Below, in pieces: positions 1 to 7,600 of a DNA stretch of 10,251 bases (its first letter is position 1; every line of letters starts with the position of its first letter). The notes under the pieces are model-generated. The model was given only the letters and a program-made list of their open reading frames with translations. It did not search any database and was not told the origin of the DNA. The stretch is from Olpidium bornovanus S191. Lineage: Eukaryota > Olpidiomycota. Made by a program: the position numbers and the translations under genes. The DNA lies in the NCBI GenBank assembly GCA_017911155.1, contig JAEFCI010001752.1, positions 1 through 10,251 on the forward strand, in the 5' to 3' direction.

Positions 1-700
1 CATGTAGCTTATATCATTATGTAGGCCTCGCCAAGAGCTTTTGTTGGGCCCAGGATGTCATCTGTAGCACAAATAGGTGAGGAGTAATGATGATTGTAAG
101 TGAAGGTTCTTTGTGAGATAGGCCTTAACCTTACAACCAACTACGTAAAAGCCACCCTGGTGCCCGTTAATCTTCGATTTGCTACACATCGGTGAGCTTC
201 ACTCCCTCAGAGATAGCGCCAGGGTTACCACTGATATTTACCTGCGCAAGCAACGGAGAACAGGGAGGAATGGAAGGTGGGGACGTGAAGGACATTCTCG
301 AGCAAGAGAGGTTGTGAACTTGCTTGATTGAGCAAAATAGTCCCCGTTCCCGCGGAGGAGAGGAGGGAACCATTCGCCACTTCAATGTCGGTCACGGCGG
401 TTGTAACAAGTCTATTATCTGCTACGCACAGAAAAGTGCTATCGAGGAACAGATTCGGGGGACTTGTGGGATTTCTGGCTAGATCTAGATTGAGGGGTTC
501 GGTAGCGCGGGTTCAAGGAAAGTTCTGTGCCTTTCAACGTTGATTACGATGTATACAGGCTTATATACGTTGTAGACAAGCATTGCTCGACTACAGGTCT
601 TGGCGCTCGGACGTCGTCGTATTTCAATGTACCCTTGCGTGGTTCTCGTTGCGTGGTTCCCGGGCCCACCAAAAACCAAAAAAAACAAACACCTCGGAAA

Positions 701-724
701 CCCCGCCCCGCCCCGCCCCGCCCG
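701..724. repeat. (CCCCG)n short tandem repeat
   Basis: Four to five tandem copies of CCCCG. The complementary strand carries at least four runs of three to four Gs separated by single Cs, which is a G-quadruplex-type pattern and also resembles stacked GC boxes. It follows an A-rich stretch (671-690). No gene start lies next to it, so a promoter role is not supported. Confidence 0.85.
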
Positions 725-2062
725 TCACTTTTTCTCCTTTTAGCAAGGTTTGAACATGGAGGCTGACTTCGAAACCACACCACCAAACACACAGGTACCT
801 ACCCAAGCCGGTTTAATGCTCGTTCAAAAGGCCTTGTCGAAGCCTTTAAAACGAGTCTAAAACCAGAAGGCGCGGGGAAGCTCAGAGGACGAAGGTGCAA
901 CGCAGGTTCAGAGGAAGGGAGCAAAACGGGGTTCGCGGAAAATGAAAAGCTCGGAAGCCAAAAATGAGTCGCCAAAAACCAGAGCGGCCGGGAACGGCCA
1001 TGTGACTGGACTGCACGCAAAACCAGAGGAAATGTGATAGTCAAGCCGGCTTGCCTGTCCCCTGGGGGCGACTATAGCAAAGAAAACGGTAGGGCGCAGC
1101 GTTGAGCAGGTTGGGTGGTGTGAGAAACCAAAAGCGGGGAATAGGATACCAGAAGGGGATTCAAAATACCAATGATGGAAAGAAGGTGACGGGCCGTTGC
1201 CACGGGGAACCGAGTTGCTGGAACTACGCGTAGCCCCCTCACAACGATATAGAAATTTTTTCTCGTTTCCTTCCTCCCGCCATCAGAAACTTTTTCTCCC
1301 CACTCCTCTCCCGAATAGAACGATCACCGAATGCGCCGCAGCGAAACGGCGATCCGACGAATAAACGGCCCTGTGCCGCCTTTAGAGTCCTGCCTTTTTT
1401 CCTTAATAGCGGCGGAAACACGGAACGAAACTCTTAGCGGCAAATACGCGGGGAGGGAAAGGGAACAAGACAGCAACGAGGAGGGCGAGGAAGAGAGGGA
1501 GTGCGGTGGTTGATAGACCGCCCCGAAGCGGAAGTTGACGTTGAAGGCCGGGCAACACCGAGGGGAAATTGTGGCGCTCGCGGCGAGCGGGGACACGAAG
1601 AAACTCGTGAGCCAAAAGAGCGTTACGAAAAACCAGAATACGAGGAAGGGGGACCTTCGATCACGTGCTGCACCGTGACTGCCGAAACAAGCTCGTCAGT
1701 CCCGGGGGGGCAGCTGTTGTGAAGCGAGAAGCTCGAGGGGAGTGGGCGTATGGGGGAAGAGTGGCGGAATTCAAATCTGCTACAGAGAGAACCAAAGTCG
1801 CAGTATTAAAATTCCAAGGCGCCACCAAAGAATGGGATGATGGACTGGCCTGACAGCAAGGCTGCCGGAGAAGGAGTGTTACGCGTTGTGGTTCGGCATA
1901 CGTACGGTCTCCCCAAACAGAAACCAAAAAATTTTCCCCCCTCCTCGTACATTCCGTAACGACTCCCCAAACGCCCACGCGCTGCAAAAACTTCGTAGGG
2001 TAGAACGAACATGTCCACGAGCGGCGTGAGAACCGTAGAGCGGAACGAACCACAGGAAAAGT

Positions 2063-2098
2063 AAGAGCGAAAGAGAGAAAGAGAGAAGAAGAGGAAAC
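2063..2098. repeat. GA-rich simple sequence
   Basis: An imperfect run of GAAAGAGA-type purine dinucleotides on the plus strand inside a generally purine-rich region. It explains the Ser/Phe-rich open frame on the opposite strand at 1661-2158, which is not a gene. Confidence 0.75.
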
Positions 2099-2390
2099 TT
2101 GAGAGAACTGGAATTCAGAGACCGAGCATTGGAGTTTTGGGTGGAAAAACTGGAACAAGAACTCTCTAGAAGGCCTGGCGCCGCCTGTCTACAACTGCTC
2201 GCCTATTTTCCCAAAAACGCCAGTACCGGCCCCATAACATGGGATATTACAGAATATTTCTAAGCCTGGCACCAGTACCGGAGCCGCAATACTGGATATT
2301 ACGCACTAGTATGGTATCGCGCACCGGTACGCGCCACACTATTGAGATCACATACCGTATGACCACGCCAACGCCGGCATTAGGCTGCGC

Positions 2391-2400
2391 CTATATAAAG
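2391..2400 (+). promoter_or_regulatory. TATA-box-like sequence
   Basis: TATATAAAG at 2392-2400 is a near-perfect TATA box on the plus strand, embedded in otherwise GC-neutral DNA. No gene is recognisable downstream. It may be the promoter of a degraded transposable element (LTR-type promoters often look like this), or chance. I see no paired LTR copy in the window to support a retrotransposon. Confidence 0.25.
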
Positions 2401-2629
2401 GGCTATGCCCTACGTACTTTTAGACGTAGAACGAGCACACATCATAGAACACGCACCCATTCCAGAACACAAAATCCCTGACCCAGATCCAGATCCAGAT
2501 TCTAGAGCCAGACTCGTGTATTTACTATCTGCAGATAACGTACCGCACGGGTTGGGTAATACACTTGTTACACTAACGAGTACGGTAAACTCGGTGGAGT
2601 CTGCCGAGTCTGAAGTTGGGCAGGGAGCT

Positions 2630-3114
2630 ACGGAACGGGAAGGGCGCTATTTATGCCAGCTAATCGCGCGGCGGGGCTGAACAGCAGCAGAGCCCGTTCC
2701 TCACCCGCACGGTTGCGGGCGAGGTCGCGGTTCCTTTCCCGTGCAGTCGTGGTTCCCACGCGGGGCTCCGTGTTCGTGCGGTTACGTGCGAGGGCAGTCT
2801 CATTTGCCAAGGGGTGCGGTGTGGTTGGAAGTGGGGTACCGCGTGTGGCGTGGCTACAGGAGGGGGGGCTATTCTATTGATCGGGTCACGTGACCGTCCC
2901 ATCTCCGCCTCCGAATCCACCGGCCGCCGCCCCCCGCCCGCCGCCGCGCCCTCTTTGGCGTCCTCCGTGGGGGCCCTGGGGCGGCGGTCGGGGCTGTGGA
3001 CTGTACCACAGCACAGACCGCCAGAACCCGTGTGGGCGCCGGGCGAAGGGTGGAGCGACGCAGCAAGGCGCGCAGCGCGCGCCGCTACATAAATAGCGCC
3101 CTTCCCTTCTCCGT
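2630..3114. mobile_element. Inverted-repeat-bounded element, possible MITE-like insertion
   Basis: The 19 bases at 2637-2655 are the exact reverse complement of 3088-3106. With one small gap the match extends outward to an ACGGA block on each side (2630-2634 and 3110-3114). The arms enclose a GC-rich core of about 430 bp with no convincing gene. Two facing inverted repeats around a short non-coding core is the layout of a non-autonomous DNA transposon or of a folded-back duplication. I could not identify a clean target-site duplication outside the arms. Each arm carries a CATAAATAG-like AT core, so a pair of TATA-like promoters facing outward or inward is an alternative reading. Confidence 0.45.
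2884..2895. promoter_or_regulatory. 12-bp perfect palindrome with CACGTG E-box core
   Basis: GGTCACGTGACC is a perfect palindrome whose centre is CACGTG, the classic target of bHLH or bZIP dimers; the flanks match a GTCACGTGAC-type site. It lies inside the inverted-repeat segment and far from either gene, so function is unproven. Confidence 0.35.
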
Positions 3115-3206
3115 TGTACCTCACACGTACCTCGGCTTACCCACTCGCTTGGACCTTATCCCCTCTGGTGTATCGTACACGTAGTTAACCCGAACCTGAA
3201 TATAAT

Positions 3207-3261
3207 GCTTCGTACCTCGCGACCTCCTTTTGCAAAAGGACCTGACCGCGTCATACGAAGC
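3207..3261. repeat. Nested 55-bp imperfect palindrome
   Basis: GCTTCGTA at 3207-3214 pairs with TACGAAGC at 3254-3261, CGCG at 3218-3221 pairs with CGCG at 3247-3250 with equal 3-nt spacing, and the core 3226-3239 (CCTTTTGCAAAAGG) is a perfect 14-bp palindrome. The structure sits immediately upstream of the transposase fragment and could be a terminal or sub-terminal structure of that element, or a separate palindromic insertion. Confidence 0.6.
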
Positions 3262-3263
3262 GC

Positions 3264-3455
3264 GACTTGAATTTCCACAGTATACAAGGATGGCTGCACA
3301 AGTTTCAGCAGCGCCACAAACTCCATGCCGTTCATATCCATGGTGAAAGTGGTTTCGGAGACATGACTGGTCTTGAGGCAGCTTTGCCGGATCTCAAGAA
3401 TGTGGTAGCTCAGTATGCTCTTCGAGATGTCTACAATATGAACAGAACTTGCAAG
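3264..3455 (+). mobile_element. Decayed pogo/Tigger (CENP-B-like) transposase fragment
   Basis: The plus-strand frame encodes about 60 residues resembling the join between the CENP-B-type DNA-binding domain and the start of the DDE domain of pogo/Tigger transposases. GWLHKFQQRH matches the family's GWLxxFxxRH helix, HGESG and the EAALPDL...QYALRDVYNM stretch match the linker leading to the first catalytic Asp. In intact members the motif reads N-M-D-E-T-G; here it is N-M-N-R-T-C, so the catalytic Asp and the following Glu are gone. The frame then runs into unrelated residues and stops at 3516-3518. There is no N-terminal HTH domain and no remaining DDE domain, so this is a dead fragment of a Tc1/mariner-superfamily element. 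The assignment is from remembered family patterns. Confidence 0.7.
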
Positions 3456-3550
3456 GTGTTAATTTTTGAAACGTGTTGTGGGTGGTGTGGTTCCGTGAAG
3501 GTTTCTTGTGTTTATTAGAAGACGGGGGTGCCAGGGGCTTTACGTACTGG

Positions 3551-3572
3551 GGCCCCCCTCAATTGGGGGGCC
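3551..3572. repeat. Hairpin with 8-bp GC stem and 6-nt loop
   Basis: GGCCCCCC at 3551-3558 is the exact reverse complement of GGGGGGCC at 3565-3572, leaving a TCAATT loop. It lies just upstream of the minisatellite; no gene is close enough to treat it as a terminator. Confidence 0.6.
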
Positions 3573-3593
3573 GAACAATGGGGGGAAGCGGGT

Positions 3594-3673
3594 GGTACGT
3601 CGAGGAAGCGGGCGGTACATTGAGGTCGAGCGAGGGGCATTGAGGTCGAGCGATACATCGAGGAATGTTCGGT
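3594..3673. repeat. 20-bp-period degenerate minisatellite
   Basis: Units of 20 bp start at 3594, 3614 and 3634, with a fourth, partial unit at 3654. The second and third units share 17 of their 20 bases or more (ATTGAGGTCGAGCGA in both), while the first and fourth carry the GTACGTCGAGG/TACATCGAGG variant. A further isolated GGTACATCGA appears at 3711-3720. The period is not a multiple of three, so it is not a protein repeat. Confidence 0.75.
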
Positions 3674-3844
3674 TAAGGCATCAGGGCGAACATCGAAGGG
3701 ATGAACGAGCGGTACATCGATGGGGTAATGGAGGGTCCACTACAAACGTTTTGTGGCCATGGCTTTGTGCTCATCTGCCATACAGCTCTTTTTTATAGCA
3801 TGGCTCCTGTTGTCTCAACACCGTATCGTAAAAGCTTTTCTTTC

Positions 3845-3868
3845 GAAGAACCTGTTGAAGGGTTCTTC
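3845..3868. repeat. 8-bp-stem hairpin
   Basis: GAAGAACC at 3845-3852 pairs perfectly with GGTTCTTC at 3861-3868 around an 8-nt loop. No function can be assigned. Confidence 0.45.
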
Positions 3869-3889
3869 AAAGGACGAGCTGGTGGCAAT

Positions 3890-3967
3890 CAATGCACTCT
3901 CTGTTGCGCCAGTATCACCCATACCGACTTTATTCCAATGCGCTCTCTGTAGCGCCCATAACGACTT
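3890..3967. repeat. Imperfect direct repeat, period 46
   Basis: The 21 bases starting at 3890 recur at 3936 with two mismatches (CTCTCTGTTGCGCC versus CTCTCTGTAGCGCC), and both copies continue with CCATAMCGACTT after a short gap present only in the first copy. This is a local tandem duplication that has since diverged. Confidence 0.6.
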
Positions 3968-4056
3968 CCCTCTGATGTACCCATCGAAGCGCCCGCCTCG
4001 GTGGGCTAGACGGCTTCCTTGAGGAAGAATAAAAACCCCCTCGGGGAGTGCACCCA

Positions 4057-4085
4057 CAGGTGAATTCGCGCTTCGCCCTCACCTG
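4057..4085. repeat. Imperfect palindrome with 7-bp arms
   Basis: CAGGTGA at 4057-4063 is the reverse complement of TCACCTG at 4079-4085; the 15-nt centre is CG-rich. The outer six bases contain the CAGGTG/CACCTG E-box on both arms. Confidence 0.45.
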
Positions 4086-4427
4086 AACACAACAATAAGA
4101 AAACAAACGTTTTCCCTTCCAGCTCCGCCCGTCGCTCCCAGCTCACGCTCCCCGGCCCCCCTCCTACGCTTCCGGCTCGGCTTCCGCAACTGTGTGCCTT
4201 ACCACCATCGTGTAGCTCATCGTGCCCTCCGGCAACTTCAGTTTGGTCTCCGTACTGTTATCACCACCCAGACTACTCTTGATTCCTGGCTTCAGTAGTT
4301 TCCTTCCCTTGAATTCAGGTTTTTCATCACTCTTCCACCTATACAAAAGTGCTTTGTTTAGATTTCTGCCTTGCAATAACTAGAAATTATCCCTCTAATA
4401 TGGGATAATGTGGCCTTTTGGGTATTC

Positions 4428-4530
4428 CGTATTCCGTATTCCATAGCGACCATAAAACTGGGTCAGTGGAAATGATATTCCATTCCGAGCAGAGGATATT
4501 CCATACAGGAAGATTCCATATCAGAGGGAA
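4428..4530. repeat. Clustered ATTCCRTA-like short repeats
   Basis: The motif TATTCC or ATTCC recurs at least six times in about 100 bases, first as a near-tandem 8-mer array (GTATTCC three times in succession from about 4422) and then interspersed. It lies beyond the 3' end of the TMEM62 gene. It looks like a degenerate microsatellite. Confidence 0.5.
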
Positions 4531-4587
4531 GACTGTATATCTCTTTTTGCTTAGCGCAAAAAATTTTGTTCTTAGTAGACGGGAATC

Positions 4588-4595
4588 TTTATATT
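4588..4595 (-). promoter_or_regulatory. Possible variant poly(A) signal of TMEM62
   Basis: On the minus strand, about 75 nt beyond the TMEM62 stop, the sequence AATATAAA contains two known variant polyadenylation hexamers (AATATA and TATAAA). No canonical AATAAA lies on the minus strand between the stop and this point. Weak evidence on its own. Confidence 0.25.
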
Positions 4596-4666
4596 GGAAA
4601 CAGGGGAAAATAAAACGGTGGCAGATGTTCTCAATATGCCACTGAAAAGACGGGTACGGCGTATCA

Positions 4667-7600
4667 TCACTCTTGCGACTTTCCTTTGAAACCCCTTAGC
4701 CTCGCGGCCACACCGCGGATACCGCTTTCGGCGGCCAAATTGTCCGTCGCGGGCGTGACCTGCTCCGGGCCGACCTCCTCACTTTCGGCAGCCAGGGCGC
4801 CAGCGAGAGCGATGGCGCCTTCTGCGGCGCTTTTTGACAACTCCGCCCCCGACGGCCGCCGCTTGCCGGCTGTGTCGCTCTCGACCGCCGGACCGACCCG
4901 CCTGGGGAAGGAAGGCCAACGTTGCCTGTGAGTCGTTTACCGCTCGTAGCACAATCGCCGGGAAGCCAAAAAATATTGTTGGAGGTGGGTGTTACACTCA
5001 CCAGATGAGCCATCCGCCGTAGCACCACAGCCAGAATTTTGCCGACAGCACCGCGGCCCAGGGCCCGTAAAACGCGCCCATCAGGAGGCTCCCTGACAGG
5101 ACGTACAGAAACACGCCCGCCGCCGCCGCCTTGACGTACCACCGGGTATGTAAAGTCCTGGCCCGCCGCGGGTTCATCCGGCAATACATGAGCTCCGATG
5201 GCGTGGCGCGGAAGCTCAGGTAGGCCACAAGGAGGCCAAGCTGCTTTCGGCAATACCGAAAGGCATCGGAGCAAGATAAGGGACTCTTATGGGGCTAACA
5301 AAGAAATACGGGGAAAAATCAAACCGAGGTTGAACCCCACGCACGTCATAGGTCACGGCAAAGGCGATGTACGTCCATGAGTCCGTTAGCGGTATCCATT
5401 TGCCATCGATGTACAGTCCGTACAGGTACATGGTGCCCCATCCGGCCGTTCCCGCTGACGGCACGAAATCCCCAGCGATCCAGGGACCGACGACAATGTA
5501 CAGGCAAAAAGCCATTAGTCCGTAGAAGGCCTCAGGAACGGCAGCGAGGAGGCAAAACCGCAGAACGTTCGCTGTCACAAAGTGCTGTTCGATGAACGGA
5601 AAATCCAGACGACTCAATTCGATGCCGATTATACCCGCCCCTGCAAACCGGGTTGCGCACCTGTAACTTGTACCAGGCCTTGCGCACGGGTGAAGACACG
5701 ACTGACGTCTGCAGGGATCGCGTGTCCAGGCTGATAAGTGCTGCAGCCTTTGCCGCCTTCCACGCCTGGTATTTACCACTGGAGATGAGCCACGTGACGT
5801 GCAGCTTCGGTATCAGGAGGAAACCTAACGTAACAACTAGGTATGAAACAAGGAACATTTTCCTGAACTTTAATCCAGGCCCAAAAACGGCCGTCAGACG
5901 ATGGAAATTACGACCGTAAACAGAGGCATTTCTTCAAGTTCCGGTCCATACCAGCTTGTTAAAATTCGTCGATATAATCCACTCGCCTGGTCCGCCGTGC
6001 AGCGGCAGCAGCTTGCCGTCCACTCGGAAGGGAACATCCAGCCTCGCTTCCCGCCCATCGGCGTCTGTTGCCTCGACGACGAGCATATGTTCCCTCCCGT
6101 CGTCATACTGCTGCGGTTGCCATGCCACGGTCCAAAGCGGCACGCGCTCGACGTCCTTCTCCAAATCTGCATCGGTCACGCCCATTCGCAGCGCGCCAAC
6201 GACGGGCCGCCGCCTCACGAACGACCTGTCCACGGGTATGCTTTCTAGCCGCCGAGCATCAATCGACACCCGGACTGCCTCCACCTTCGAGTTCGACCAG
6301 ATGAGAATCCTAATATGCGTGCTTTTCGAGATCCGGCCCAGGGGCTCGTGGTGCGAAAGGACGAAGCGGCCGTCCTTGGGGTTGGTGACTTGGATAATGG
6401 GCGGTGACGGTATTGCTAAATCGTTCAAAACGGTAAGTTAGCCCAGCGTGCAGAATCTAAAGGTCTAAGGTGCAGCAGGGCTCGTGAAAATCACCAGGAG
6501 GAAGGACAAGCTGCGCTTTGACGGGATCCCACTCAGTGTAATTGTGCCAGGCCGGCAAAATAGGCAGCGGAAGTGTGATATCTCTGAATGAAATCTGCGA
6601 TAATCGCGAGATATCAACATTCAGAAGAGATCTCATGACCCGCCAACGTGACGAACGTACCATGTCATGATCGACAGTGACAATGCGGTACGTGCCATGC
6701 TCCTTCAGATCCGCCAATTCCTACCCAGCGGTGGAGGCAACTTCAGCAACGGATCGCCCGAACCGCTGGTAGATCCAAAGGAAAATTGCATCGAACGAGC
6801 TCACCAGCTCAAGGAAATTTGTCGGCTTGTGCGCGTAAAGCTGCTTGCCTAATCCTAGTATGCGGACAACACGCTGAGCACGGACAGAAATAACGCATCT
6901 ATTCAAGAGATCACCAACCTAAAAACAATTTGTGAAGGTGGCTGGCAAGAAACATTGTCGTTTTAATGAAAATTCAAAGTACGACACGCGTCGCCACGGC
7001 AGACCACGTCGCCAGCAATCTCCACTCACCCACATATGAACAAGCTGACTCGATGCGAAAGCTCGTCAAAACTCGCGCCGCTGCTCGACATCCCAAAATG
7101 GATGTTTCCGACCGGATAGTGCGCCAACAGGAACGTGTGATTTGAGTCTTTCATGAGAGCATCTTCTAAATTGTCCATATCTTCACTGTACAGAGGTTAG
7201 AAATGCTCAGCTCAAAAATCAAAACTATTTGGTCTAGGTGATTCACGACAAGCCGTACCTATTCACATAAGAAAAGAAATCTTTAAGCGGCGCCATCGGA
7301 AGGCGCAGAATTCAAGTCAGGTCAGGCTCATTACAATTTCTCGGCAAGCCGATATGCGATGACGCACTGAATGGCCGGCATGGTCCTTTGTGCGGGCTAA
7401 AGTCAAAATGTTGTTAGAGCAGAACTGGGCCAAGCAATTCTATTGCCAGACTTGGTGCACACCATGCGTCTAGTCCGACAAAGCGGTACTTTCCGAAACG
7501 AAAATTTAAGTCATAGGTGTAACCCTTGGATTTTAATACGCCGTACGTCTTCCACAAGTTTTCGTCGCTCTCCCAGCTCGCGACGCTAATAAAAAAGAAG

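Larger units (their letters stand above)
1..2629. other. Gene-free, low-complexity intergenic DNA
   Basis: I find no gene here. Short open frames exist on both strands, but none shows a recognisable domain or a convincing splice structure. The plus strand is strongly purine-rich over roughly 850-1240, 1400-1660 and 2040-2160, so the minus strand has long Phe/Ser/Leu/Arg-rich open frames that are composition artefacts. The 8-mer AAACCAGA recurs at 860, 976, 1020 and 1630. An ATG-less open plus-strand frame spans about 850-1036 and encodes a Lys/Glu/Ser-rich, low-complexity peptide; it could be a decayed exon but nothing identifies it. The segment is probably old repeat-derived DNA. Confidence 0.6.
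3456..4666. other. Gene-free repeat-bearing intergenic DNA downstream of TMEM62
   Basis: No gene is supported. The stretch holds a minisatellite, hairpins and a duplicated ~40-bp block, listed separately. A minus-strand frame at 4164-4376 encodes a 70-residue Lys-rich peptide starting at Met; I recognise no family and it has no supporting splice or promoter signals, so I leave it uncalled. An AATAAA hexamer on the plus strand at 4028-4033 has no upstream gene to serve. Confidence 0.55.

Noticed and set aside
1661..2158. 165-codon minus-strand open frame
   Set aside because: Ser/Phe/Arg-rich translation of the complement of a purine-rich tract; no domain, no splice context.
2660..3124. 154-codon minus-strand open frame
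   Set aside because: Lies across the GC-rich inverted-repeat segment; Arg/Ala/Pro-rich composition typical of spurious frames in high-GC DNA.
2390..3180. LTR retrotransposon suggested by TATA boxes
   Set aside because: No second LTR copy, no tRNA primer-binding site I could recognise, no gag or pol sequence.
3508..4022. Overlapping plus-strand frames of 83-96 codons
   Set aside because: They run through the 20-bp minisatellite and the 46-bp duplication; the repeat period is not a multiple of three and no domain is seen.
4164..4376. 70-codon minus-strand frame, Lys-rich
   Set aside because: Starts with Met and looks moderately protein-like, but no family, no promoter or splice evidence; left uncalled.
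4696..5274. 192-codon minus-strand open frame
   Set aside because: Wrong-frame read through exons 16-17 and intron 16 of TMEM62; the phase-consistent frame is a different one.
5216..5779. 187-codon minus-strand open frame taken as one exon
   Set aside because: Only 5345-5640 of it is exon 15; the rest reads introns 14 and 15 in frame by chance.
7414..7462. Continuation of TMEM62 exon 5 to an in-frame stop
   Set aside because: Stopping here would lose the GHLH motif and membrane domain; splicing at GCATG|GTGTGC into 7396-7368 recovers the conserved CPHKGPCRPF block.
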